This document shows positions 1 through 7,536 of a DNA stretch of 64,000 nucleotides, one piece after another (positions within the stretch are counted from its first letter, which is position 1; the number at the start of each line of letters is the position of its first letter). The notes beneath the pieces are model-generated. The model saw nothing but the letters and a program-made list of their open reading frames with translations. It was not told the DNA's origin and made no database searches. A program made the translations under genes and the position numbers. The stretch comes from Bacteroidales bacterium UBA4772 (lineage in GTDB: Bacteria > Bacteroidota > Bacteroidia > Bacteroidales > VadinHA17): assembly GCA_002403305.1 (NCBI GenBank), contig DHHM01000022.1, positions 184,641 through 248,640 of the forward strand. The letters are read 5' to 3'.

Positions 1-562
1 TCACGAACAGGGTCTGAATGATGAACCTGCCCCCGAAGTCATTCAGGTAAGACTCATAGCGTACCAGATCGAAGGGACGCTGAGGCCGGTTCATTCTCCT
101 GACCGTTTCAGGAAAGGCCGAGTCGAGCTTGAGGATATTCATATCGACTTTCTTCAGGGCGTCGCGAACTTTCTTCCTGTGTATCATTGACCCGTTGGAG
201 AGCACGGAGACCTTTGCCTCCGGGAAAAACTCACTGCGGATGGCGACGGAGTCATCAATGATGGCAGCAAAATCAGGATGCAGTGTCGGTTCGCCGTTGC
301 CGGCATAGGTTATGACATCAGGGGCTGTTCCCTGCTCTTTCATCAGCGACAGTTTGTCCCGGAGCGCCTCCCGTACCGCTGTGCGGGAGGGAAGGGCCTC
401 ACTGTTGACAGTGTCACCGTGTGTCCATCCGCATTCGCAGTAGATGCAGTCATAGGAGCACATTTTACGTGTGAGAGGAAGCAGGTTGATGCCCAGTGAG
501 ACGCCGAGGCGGCGGCTGCGCACCGGTCCGAATACTATGCTGTCAAAGAGAAAGGTCGGCAT
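1..562 (-). CDS. Radical SAM protein, 3' end outside window
   Basis: Partial gene reading leftwards off the window edge; about 187 N-terminal residues are present. The radical SAM iron-sulfur motif CxxxCxxC is clear at residues 35-42 (CSYDCIYC), followed by another Cys and by an AGNGEPTLHP-type glycine-rich stretch typical of SAM binding. The start ATG (560-562) is followed by an FGPVRSRRLG opening common to the small radical SAM proteins of the MoaA-like group. A TAAATTTG box lies about 22 bases upstream, so it is probably transcribed separately from the amidohydrolase behind it. The substrate cannot be told from this portion. Confidence 0.85.
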   Translation of the reverse strand, partial: MPTFLFDSIVFGPVRSRRLGVSLGINLLPLTRKMCSYDCIYCECGWTHGDTVNSEALPSRTAVREALRDKLSLMKEQGTAPDVITYAGNGEPTLHPDFAAIIDDSVAIRSEFFPEAKVSVLSNGSMIHRKKVRDALKKVDMNILKLDSAFPETVRRMNRPQRPFDLVRYESYLNDFGGRFIIQTLFV

Positions 563-583
563 TGTAGCTGTAAGTTCAGGCTT

Positions 584-591
584 CAAATTTA
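584..591 (-). promoter_or_regulatory. Bacteroidota -7 box for the radical SAM gene
   Basis: The minus strand reads TAAATTTG, an exact match to the TANNTTTG -7 element, 22 bases upstream of the start codon. No TTTG -33 element is seen at the usual spacing. Confidence 0.4.
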
Positions 592-645
592 CAATAATCC
601 GGGCAGCTTGTTCCTGGAAGCAGGCACATGGGCGACAGGTCTGGA

Positions 646-1749
646 TTATAAAAGTCTGCGTACCCTGGTCTCAGGCAGCAGGCGCAGGCGGTGCAGGTCG
701 ACGGGTTCGAGAAGCAACAGTCCGGGTTTTTTTCCTCTCTCCAATGATCCGAGAGTCTCTTCCATTCCCAGGGCCACGGCGCCGTTGAGGGTACCCCACC
801 GGATGATCTCATCGAGCGGCAGCTCGGGGGCGGCATCGTGCAGCAGCCTCATTTCGGTGAGAATGCTGAGGCTGTTGTTTGAGGCGAGGCTGTCGGTGCC
901 GGTGGCGATATGGCCGGTGACCTCACTGAGGAGATGCACCGGCGGCAGGGTGCCGGTTATCTGCAGGTTTGACGAGGGGCAGAGGCAGAACCAGGTATTG
1001 CCTGCTGCTGCCAGCAGCTCAGCCTCCGGCCGCGTGATGGCCGTATTATGTACCAGTATCAGCCGCAGGCATCCGGCGGCCAGTGCAAGAGCCCTGGCGG
1101 CGTGGTCACCTGTCATCGTGCGCTCCTCATCAGACTCCAGGAAGTGTAGCGAGACCATTGAGTCAGGGGTGATGTGTGATGTGATGTGTGAGAAGAGTTC
1201 TTCCGATGATGAATACAGAGAGTGCGGGGTGATGTGATGTTTCAGCCCTGCAGCCGCTGCGGCGGCAGAGACGGCAAGGGCCTCGCCGATCCTTGTCTCA
1301 GCGATGAGAGGGTCTGATCCGAACACCTCGGTGAAGGTGAGCCACTGTATGGTGCTCCTGCCCTTGATCTCAAATGAGGCAGTGCCGTTGCTGATATCTC
1401 CGCAGGCCACTGTGCCTTCTGACACCATCATCCGCTCAGCCTTCTCCGCCGCAGCGGCTATCTCACCGGGCTGTGCGTCGCGCCGGCTGCGTACGCCGGT
1501 AATGAACTTCTGAAGTCCTCCGCCTGCCGGTATCTGGCCGCCGAGGTGCGATAGCTCGAGATGCGCATGGCAGTTGACCAGTCCGGGGATGATGATGCCG
1601 TTGTAGAACTCCGTCGCGGCTGTCTCCCTCAGATCGCCTCCGGTATCTTCAACGGAGACGACGGTGCCGTCATCGGTGGCGGTGATCACTCCCCGTTTCA
1701 GGGGTTTGCCGGCTGAGGTAAAGATATATTGTGCCGAGATCCTCCTCAT
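646..1749 (-). CDS. Amidohydrolase-family deaminase/hydrolase
   Basis: A 367-residue metal-dependent hydrolase with the TIM-barrel amidohydrolase layout. The metal-binding HAHLE motif is at residues 61-65, a second histidine occurs in ITPHSLYS, a third in the SLHFLESDEE strand, and the late aspartate in ATGTDSLASN. This pattern fits the cytosine/aminodeoxyfutalosine/atrazine-type deaminase branch, but the substrate cannot be assigned. It follows the DUF4296 gene by two bases and is the last gene of the rbfA operon. An aminodeoxyfutalosine deaminase role in menaquinone synthesis is possible, but no other futalosine-pathway gene is present here. Confidence 0.8.
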   Translation of the reverse strand: MRRISAQYIFTSAGKPLKRGVITATDDGTVVSVEDTGGDLRETAATEFYNGIIIPGLVNCHAHLELSHLGGQIPAGGGLQKFITGVRSRRDAQPGEIAAAAEKAERMMVSEGTVACGDISNGTASFEIKGRSTIQWLTFTEVFGSDPLIAETRIGEALAVSAAAAAAGLKHHITPHSLYSSSEELFSHITSHITPDSMVSLHFLESDEERTMTGDHAARALALAAGCLRLILVHNTAITRPEAELLAAAGNTWFCLCPSSNLQITGTLPPVHLLSEVTGHIATGTDSLASNNSLSILTEMRLLHDAAPELPLDEIIRWGTLNGAVALGMEETLGSLERGKKPGLLLLEPVDLHRLRLLPETRVRRLL

Positions 1750-1751
1750 GA

Positions 1752-2537
1752 TTATTCCATCGTACCGAACTCATTAACCCTCAGGCTGATGTTAGCTATG
1801 CGCGCATGTTTCTCCCAGGTGCCGGGCTGGTTGTCATGGTTGAGGAGCCATCCACGGATGCGTACTCCTGTGACGGTGTCGGGCATATTGCGTGTCTCAA
1901 CACTCACGAACTCTCCTGACTTCATAAGCCTCACTTCACGCCAGTAGTCGCGTCTTTCAGACCCGGTGCTGTCGGTGTAGCTGAAGAAGACCGTCACCCT
2001 GGGGTTCAGGCTCCTGTCATCCTCGAAGAGCTTGATGTCTGCCCTCAGCACATATTCACCCGGTGTCTCGACAGGTATGTCAAACCAGACCGGGTCACGG
2101 GTGAAGTTCTCAGGGAAGAGGTAGCTCGCCTGGCCCGGCCAGAGGTTTTTGGAGAGTGTGGGCTCAGCCGGTACCGCCTCCGTCATTATGTCAGTTTCAA
2201 GCCTGAGGAGGTTGGCGGTCACCCTGTCATAGAGCCTTGACAATCGCTTCGGCTTGTCGGTAAATAAGTATTTGAGTGTCGCGTCAAACTGCTCAAGAGT
2301 GTAGCCGTAGCTTTTGATGATGTCAATATAGTTGAGGATGGAGTCTCTCTGTGCCCATGTCTCTCTCATCACCGTGATATCCAGCATGCCGGCGGTGAGA
2401 TAGGTGTCAGTGAGTATCTCAACAATATCATTTTCCGGGATAAGCATCTTTGCCGGCGGCTTGTTACCGCCGATGTGGGTACATGCTGTCAGCATCAGCA
2501 GGGAGGCAGCAACCGCTATTATTATCCGTGGGCTCAT
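1752..2537 (-). CDS. DUF4296-domain lipoprotein
   Basis: A 261-residue protein with a lipoprotein signal peptide (hydrophobic run ending LMLTAC, lipid cysteine at residue 19). The following 90 residues (IPENDIVEILTDTYLTAGML onward) look like the Bacteroidota-specific DUF4296 helical domain, and the rest is beta-rich. It is probably exported and anchored in a membrane. Its start overlaps the stop of the FtsX-like permease gene by four bases, so the two are translationally coupled. The function is unknown; this gene order beside a LolC/E-type permease is typical of Bacteroidota. Confidence 0.82.
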   Translation of the reverse strand: MSPRIIIAVAASLLMLTACTHIGGNKPPAKMLIPENDIVEILTDTYLTAGMLDITVMRETWAQRDSILNYIDIIKSYGYTLEQFDATLKYLFTDKPKRLSRLYDRVTANLLRLETDIMTEAVPAEPTLSKNLWPGQASYLFPENFTRDPVWFDIPVETPGEYVLRADIKLFEDDRSLNPRVTVFFSYTDSTGSERRDYWREVRLMKSGEFVSVETRNMPDTVTGVRIRGWLLNHDNQPGTWEKHARIANISLRVNEFGTME

Positions 2538-3769
2538 TGTTTGTACTTATTTATCTCTCTGAGATATCTGCGCGAAAGGTAGTGTACCGGGTACCAGGCA
2601 GCGGCGTAACCTATTGCCAGTACTGTAGCTGCCACCGTGAAAAAGTCGGCCAGATGCATTTTTACCGGATAGGCATCAATAAGGAGCGAGTCACCGGCGA
2701 GCTTCACTATTCCGAAGTGTTGCTGGGCGGCACAGAGGAGAAAACCGGCAAGCAAGCCAACTACTGTTCCGAAAAGGGATATCATCCATCCCTCGTATAT
2801 GAAGATGCGCTTTATCAGCCGGTTGTCGGCCCCGAGGCTCCTGAGGATGCTTATGTCCCTCTCCTTTTCAATGATGAGCATTGTCAGAGACCCTATTATA
2901 TTGAACGAGGCAATGATGAGGATGAAGGTGAGGATCACGAAGATAGCCAGCCGTTCGGCCTTCATCACCCTGTAAAACAACTCCTGCTGCTCATACCTGT
3001 TCTGCACCAGGAAATCATCGCCCATGAGTTCCCTGATGGCCTCCTGTGTCTTCTGCTCATCAGCCCCGGGCTTCATCTTCACCTCTATGGAGCTAACCTC
3101 ATTGGTGTAGTCAAGCAGTTCGCGGGCGAAATCGATCGGCAGGAAGAGATACTTTGAGTCAAACTCCTGTTCCACGGCAAAGATGCCTGAGAGGAAGATA
3201 TATTTCCTGGTAAACTCGTTTTCCGGGGTGGCGCTCAGCCGTCCCTTCCGGTCGGGGATATAAATCGCCAGCGGAGAGACAAAGTTAAGCCTCATTCCCA
3301 GGTAATTAGCCACCCCCAGCCCGGCCACGGCGTAGGGTCTTCCGTTTTCGGCCCTGAGGATGAACTCGCCGTCCCACATTGCCGTGTCAAGGTCAGTGAC
3401 AGCGGTATAGTTCAGTGAGACCCCCTTGATGGTGGCTATATACTGCTGTTCGTCATAGCGAAGCAGGGCATTCTCTTCCACGGTCTCGGCGAAGACCTCC
3501 ACTCCGTCCAGGGAAGCCAGTTTCGTTAGAAGAAGGGTGTCAGGTGTGAACACCTTTCCACGGACGGGTGTGATACGTATCTCGGGGTCAGAGGTGCTGA
3601 AGATGCTTTTCACCATCTCTTCCAGTCCGTTGAACACCGAGAGTATGGTTATAAGTGCCATTGTACCGACAGCCACGCCGGCGACGGAGATAGCGGATAT
3701 CACGTTGATGGCGTTCCGCGATTTTTTTGCGAAGAGGTATCTTTTTGCTATGTATAGTGACAGCTTCAT
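2534..3769 (-). CDS. FtsX/LolC-LolE-like ABC transporter permease
   Basis: A 411-residue inner-membrane protein with the MacB/LolE layout: one N-terminal membrane segment (about residues 22-48), a large periplasmic domain (about 50-265), and three C-terminal membrane segments (from FVILTFILIIASFNIIGSL to the end). Members extract lipoproteins from the inner membrane or move other substrates with a separate ATPase, which is not in this operon. The conserved EKERDISILRSLGA loop of this family is present. The start overlaps the stop of the methyltransferase gene by four bases. Confidence 0.87.
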   Translation of the reverse strand: MKLSLYIAKRYLFAKKSRNAINVISAISVAGVAVGTMALITILSVFNGLEEMVKSIFSTSDPEIRITPVRGKVFTPDTLLLTKLASLDGVEVFAETVEENALLRYDEQQYIATIKGVSLNYTAVTDLDTAMWDGEFILRAENGRPYAVAGLGVANYLGMRLNFVSPLAIYIPDRKGRLSATPENEFTRKYIFLSGIFAVEQEFDSKYLFLPIDFARELLDYTNEVSSIEVKMKPGADEQKTQEAIRELMGDDFLVQNRYEQQELFYRVMKAERLAIFVILTFILIIASFNIIGSLTMLIIEKERDISILRSLGADNRLIKRIFIYEGWMISLFGTVVGLLAGFLLCAAQQHFGIVKLAGDSLLIDAYPVKMHLADFFTVAATVLAIGYAAAWYPVHYLSRRYLREINKYKQ

Positions 3770-4581
3770 CGGCTTCTCCGTGCGATAACCAGCAATCCCG
3801 TACCCTCTTCATGCCTCATGCAGAGGTCGGCTGTGTTGAGCAGCAGGACAAACGGCATAACGGCAAGATAATAGAAAGGCAGGATAATATAGAAGAGTTT
3901 TGATGCCGAAAGCATCATTACCGGGTATTTCATCGAGAGCCGCCAGGCCATGCTTCCCGGCGTGCCATAGGTATATGCCACGGAGACGCTGTCAAAGCCT
4001 GCGCCGGTGAGCTTCTCCGTTATCTCATCACGGCCGTAACCGTCGCGTACATGTTCCCCGATGAATGAGCTGTCGTCTTCCGAGTGAACGTCAGAGCCGC
4101 CTTTGTCGGAGGGTGTCGAGATGATAAGGTATCCACCGGAGTTTAGCATTGTGAAGAACGAAGAGAAGACTGTGCGGTCCTCTTCGATATGTTCCATCAC
4201 ATCGACGCAGAGAATGAGGTCGTAGCTCTCGCTGCTCTTCCAGGTAACCAGGTCTGCCTCAAGGGCATGCACTCTCTCCGCGACACCTGAGGCAGAGAAA
4301 AACCGGTTGCAGTCGGTTACCTGTTCGCTCTTGATATCGGCTGCGGTGATCTTCCATCCGGCGAATCTCCTTGCCATCCACCAGGAGTACTGCCCGAAGC
4401 CCATGCCTGCGTCAAGTATTGATGCCGGTGAGGGCAGCTGAGAAGCCAGTTTCCTGAGTGCCTTTCGCACATGCCATGAACGGAGGAGGAGAATATTGAG
4501 AAGCAGGTAGAAGAGCCTGCGCAGCAGCTTATGGCGGTTGAACAGCCGTCCGAGGGGCTCTTTAACGGGGTCATAGTCCAT
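3766..4581 (-). CDS. SAM-dependent methyltransferase with membrane segments
   Basis: A 271-residue class I methyltransferase. Motif I (DAGMGFG) is near residue 57, an acidic strand-2 residue follows in ITAADIKSEQ, and the post-motif LILCVDVMEH is near residue 121. The C-terminal third carries one or two hydrophobic segments (YIILPFYYLAVMPFVLLL), so it is probably membrane-attached and acts on a lipid, quinone or glycolipid substrate, which is an inference. It lies five bases after rbfA and overlaps the permease gene, inside the same operon. Confidence 0.8.
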   Translation of the reverse strand: MDYDPVKEPLGRLFNRHKLLRRLFYLLLNILLLRSWHVRKALRKLASQLPSPASILDAGMGFGQYSWWMARRFAGWKITAADIKSEQVTDCNRFFSASGVAERVHALEADLVTWKSSESYDLILCVDVMEHIEEDRTVFSSFFTMLNSGGYLIISTPSDKGGSDVHSEDDSSFIGEHVRDGYGRDEITEKLTGAGFDSVSVAYTYGTPGSMAWRLSMKYPVMMLSASKLFYIILPFYYLAVMPFVLLLNTADLCMRHEEGTGLLVIARRSR

Positions 4582-4586
4582 CAGCC

Positions 4587-4925
4587 TTATTCCTTGAGCA
4601 GGTTGGTAATGTTGTCGATGTAGTCGTTGCTGTCGTCAAGGAAGAATGCTATCTCCGGTACTATGCGCAGCTGGTTGCGAACCTTACGGCCGAGCTCGAA
4701 TCTGATTTTCGGGACGCCGGCATGCAGCACTGTCATGGTCTCCTCAGCCCTGTCGGATGGGAAGATGCTGACCCAGGTTTTCGCCAGGGCGAGATCAGGA
4801 CTGACGCGTACGGTGGTTACGGAGATCATCTTTCCGGGGGCCAGCTCGGCGGCATGATGCAGAATGATCTCCGCCAGCTCCTTCTGTATCAGTCGTGCAA
4901 CCTTCTTCTGCCTTGTTGATTCCAT
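4587..4925 (-). CDS. rbfA: Ribosome-binding factor A
   Basis: A 112-residue RbfA protein, a KH-fold factor that binds the 30S subunit and helps mature the 5' end of 16S rRNA. The opening STRQKKVARLIQKELAEII, the VRVSPDLALAKTWVSIFP strand and the C-terminal RIVPEIAFFLDDS are family hallmarks. An open frame continues 54 codons further upstream, but the ATG at 4923-4925 matches the family start and the upstream part is GC-rich non-homologous sequence containing the promoter. First gene of a five-gene operon. Confidence 0.93.
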   Translation of the reverse strand: MESTRQKKVARLIQKELAEIILHHAAELAPGKMISVTTVRVSPDLALAKTWVSIFPSDRAEETMTVLHAGVPKIRFELGRKVRNQLRIVPEIAFFLDDSNDYIDNITNLLKE

Positions 4926-4943
4926 TTCAGTTGATTTACCCGG

Positions 4944-4959
4944 CAAAAATACAAAAATA
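4944..4959 (-). promoter_or_regulatory. Tandem -7 boxes upstream of rbfA
   Basis: The minus strand carries TATTTTTG twice in direct succession, each an exact TANNTTTG match, 19-34 bases upstream of the rbfA start. No clear -33 TTG accompanies either copy. This placement also argues that the longer reading frame upstream of the rbfA ATG is not translated. Confidence 0.5.
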
Positions 4960-5103
4960 GTTGCAGTGGCGGGGGAAACGGGATGTGATCGATTCTGGTC
5001 CGGCGCCGGTGGCCCGTGGAAGGGCAGCCGGGCTGCGGCATGCATGCGGGGAGGCGGCAGTCTCTTTGTAACCTGAGCAGGGAGCAAATTCGATATTTAT
5101 CCC

Positions 5104-5111
5104 TATTTTTG
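5104..5111 (+). promoter_or_regulatory. -7 box for trpS
   Basis: TATTTTTG matches TANNTTTG 22 bases before the trpS ATG. No -33 TTTG is present at 19-21 bases upstream. It is divergent from the rbfA promoter, with about 145 bases between the two boxes. Confidence 0.42.
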
Positions 5112-5133
5112 TGTCGCAGAAAAAGAATTTTTG

Positions 5134-6123
5134 ATGGATACGGTAGTAAGCGGCATCAGGTCGACGGGTAACCTGCACCTTGGAAACTATTTCGGGGCAC
5201 TGAAGAATTTTCTGAGGATGCAGGATGAGAATAACTGTTTTTTCTTCGTGGCAGATTATCATTCTCTCACCACCCACCCTCATCCTGACGATATCCACGG
5301 TAACATCAGGCAGGTGCTGGCCGAATATCTTGCTGCAGGCATTGACCCGGAGAAGGCCACTGTATATGTGCAGAGCGATGTGCCGGAAGTGGCCGAACTC
5401 TACCTTCTGCTCAACATGAACGCATACGTGGGGGAGCTGGAGCGCACCTCCTCGTTCAAGGAAAAGATACGGCAGCACCCTGACAACATCAACGCCGGGC
5501 TGCTGACCTATCCCGTGCTGATGGCTGCCGACATCATCATTCACAGGGCACATAAGGTGCCTGTGGGCAAGGACCAGGAGCAGCACCTGGAGATGACCCG
5601 CCGTTTTGCACGGAGGTTCAACACCATGTACGGTGTTGACTATTTCCCCGAGCCCGACGCCTATAATTTCGGGAAGCAGCTCATCAAGATACCGGGACTT
5701 GACGGAACGGGTAAGATGGGCAAGAGCGAAGGCAACGGCATCTTCCTTGCCGATACTCCCGCGGAGATACGGAAGAAGGTTATGAGGGCCGTGACTGATA
5801 CCGGGCCGGAAAAACCGGGTTCTGAGCCTTCAGAGCCGGTCAGGAACCTGTTCACCATCATGGAGGTGGTTTCAGATCCTTCAACGGTTGAATATTTTCG
5901 CGAGAAGCATGCTTCATGCGAGATAAGGTACGGTGACATGAAGAAGCAACTGGCCGAGGATGTGATCAGGGTCACCGAGCCCATCAGGGAACACATCAAT
6001 GAGATACTCAACGACCCGGACTGTCTGAGGAAGGTGGTGGCTGCCGGAGCAGAAAAGGCCAGGGCCAGCGCGCGCGCTACAGTCAGTGAGGTTAGGGAGA
6101 TAATAGGTTACAGGCCCTTCTGA
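5134..6123 (+). CDS. trpS: Tryptophanyl-tRNA synthetase
   Basis: A 329-residue class I synthetase that charges tRNA-Trp. The HIGH-type motif TGNLHLGNY is at residues 11-19 and the KMSKS-type motif GKMGKSEGN is near residue 194. The tryptophan-pocket region YPVLMAADI and the DQEQHLEMTR stretch are family-typical, and the length is normal for the bacterial TrpRS-I type. A TTG codon directly precedes the ATG, but the ATG is the likelier start. The final 15 coding bases plus stop and flank are duplicated 89 bases downstream (see repeat). Confidence 0.96.
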   Translation: MDTVVSGIRSTGNLHLGNYFGALKNFLRMQDENNCFFFVADYHSLTTHPHPDDIHGNIRQVLAEYLAAGIDPEKATVYVQSDVPEVAELYLLLNMNAYVGELERTSSFKEKIRQHPDNINAGLLTYPVLMAADIIIHRAHKVPVGKDQEQHLEMTRRFARRFNTMYGVDYFPEPDAYNFGKQLIKIPGLDGTGKMGKSEGNGIFLADTPAEIRKKVMRAVTDTGPEKPGSEPSEPVRNLFTIMEVVSDPSTVEYFREKHASCEIRYGDMKKQLAEDVIRVTEPIREHINEILNDPDCLRKVVAAGAEKARASARATVSEVREIIGYRPF

Positions 6124-6130
6124 CAACCGC
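6106..6130 (+). repeat. 25-bp direct repeat, copy 1 (trpS 3' end)
   Basis: The segment runs from the last codons of trpS through its TGA stop and eight bases beyond. An identical 25-base copy lies at 6195-6219. Confidence 0.85.
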
Positions 6131-6194
6131 CGCAGGCAAGCTTTAACACCAGCATTGGGCCAGTATTATATTCGCTGGTCATGGGCTGATCACC

Positions 6195-6219
6195 GGTTAC
6201 AGGCCCTTCTGACAACCGC
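6195..6219 (+). repeat. 25-bp direct repeat, copy 2 (intergenic)
   Basis: Perfect copy of 6106-6130, in the 146-base convergent gap between trpS and the acetyltransferase-like gene. Otherwise I see no gene or terminator in this gap. Confidence 0.85.
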
Positions 6220-6269
6220 AGGGGATGCGCTTATCACCTGCCGGTGGCTATTCCTGCAGTTGCCGGCCT

Positions 6270-7454
6270 TCAGACGTTCACCACAGGGGCCCTTTCAAAG
6301 GGAGCCTTTCTGTCAAAGAGATAGCGGTAGGTGATGTGTGTCTTGATCACCGTGGCCCCAATCTGGTCAGCGAGATGCATCATTGACGGGTTAAAATCAC
6401 CTATCCAGTTTAATTCCAGTTCTTTATACGGAAAGCCTTTGGACATCGCCAGTCTGGCAAATGACATTATGAGGGCTCCCTCCACGCCCTTGCGCTGATG
6501 CTCGGGGACGATACCGAAGATCAGTCCGAAGGCTTTGTCGAGCTCCCTTTTTATATACCGGTACCACAGGAATTTCAGTCTGCCAACAGGGTTAAGCTTG
6601 CCGTTGAGATGCCTGACTATCTGGTTTATCTCGGGAAGCATGATGAAGAAGCAGACCGGCTCCTCTTTGTAGAAGCCGAACCAGAGCAGCTTCTCATCGA
6701 GCACCGGTTTTATGCTTTTGAGTATCAGCCTGGCGTGGCCCTCGCTGATAGTCTTAACTCCGGGAAAGCGGGCCCATCCCTTGTTGTGGACGATCATGAA
6801 GTTACGCGCTATATTACGCATCTCCCCGCGGGTCATATATCTGAAGGTGTAGTCAGGATTGCTGAAGATCCTTTCGGCCTTCTCCCTGATTACATTGCTG
6901 AGACGGCTGTCGTCAACAGGTATGTGATAGGTGTATTGTTCAAAGTAGTTTTTGAAACCGTACGACTCAAAGAGCTCCCTGTAGTAAGGCGGGTTATAGG
7001 GCATGCAGTAGTTGGGCGGCAGAAAACCGTCGACCAGCAGACCCCACCAGCGGTCGCGCTCACCGAAGTTCTCGGGTCCCTCCATGGCGGTCATGCCGTT
7101 CCCTGCCAGCCAGTTGCGGCAGGCATTGAACAGCATGAGGGCAGCATTCCTGTCGTTGATGCATTCAAAGAAGCCCATCCCTCCAACAAGATGTTTGTCC
7201 TTGTGGCCTATTTTCTTACTGTAGAAAGCCGCCACCCTGCCGACAGATTTCCCCGTGGCATCCTTCAGCAGCCACCTGATTGCGTCACCGTTTCGGAAGA
7301 GTTTGTTTGAGGAGGGGTTAAAGACCTGCTCTATGTCTTTCATCAGCGGCCTTATCCAGTTGCTGTCACCCCTGTTGATACGGGCAGCCAGATCGTGGAA
7401 TTCCCTGATATCCTTTTTGCTTTTTACTTCAACAAGCTGGAGTGAGCCAACCAT
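6270..7454 (-). CDS. GNAT-like N-acetyltransferase, conserved in Bacteroidota
   Basis: A 394-residue soluble protein. The C-terminal part resembles the GNAT fold: a GIVPEHQRKGVEGALI segment matches the acetyl-CoA motif A (Q/R-x-x-G-x-G/A), followed by the NWIGDFNPSMMHLADQIGA helix found where GNAT proteins carry N-P/M pairs near the active site. The N-terminal half (EGPENFGERDRWWGLLVDGF) also resembles a degenerate acyltransferase lobe, so this may be a double-GNAT protein. The substrate is unknown. It is a single-gene transcript with a good promoter immediately upstream. Confidence 0.7.
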   Translation of the reverse strand: MVGSLQLVEVKSKKDIREFHDLAARINRGDSNWIRPLMKDIEQVFNPSSNKLFRNGDAIRWLLKDATGKSVGRVAAFYSKKIGHKDKHLVGGMGFFECINDRNAALMLFNACRNWLAGNGMTAMEGPENFGERDRWWGLLVDGFLPPNYCMPYNPPYYRELFESYGFKNYFEQYTYHIPVDDSRLSNVIREKAERIFSNPDYTFRYMTRGEMRNIARNFMIVHNKGWARFPGVKTISEGHARLILKSIKPVLDEKLLWFGFYKEEPVCFFIMLPEINQIVRHLNGKLNPVGRLKFLWYRYIKRELDKAFGLIFGIVPEHQRKGVEGALIMSFARLAMSKGFPYKELELNWIGDFNPSMMHLADQIGATVIKTHITYRYLFDRKAPFERAPVVNV

Positions 7455-7479
7455 TACCCCGTGAATTTCGAATAGGGCA

Positions 7480-7510
7480 GAAATTTAGTCAAACATTTTG
7501 TAATAGCAAA
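7480..7510 (-). promoter_or_regulatory. Promoter of the GNAT-like gene
   Basis: The minus strand reads TTTG (7507-7510), a 19-base spacer, then TAAATTTC (7480-7487). The -33 element and spacing match the Bacteroidota consensus exactly, and the -7 box differs at its last base only. Confidence 0.55.
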
Positions 7511-7536
7511 GTCCGGGCTCTTTTCCGGTCTCACTG

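Noticed and set aside
608..1237. Long plus-strand frame over the amidohydrolase gene
   Set aside because: Antisense shadow with no recognisable protein features; the minus frame has clear catalytic motifs.
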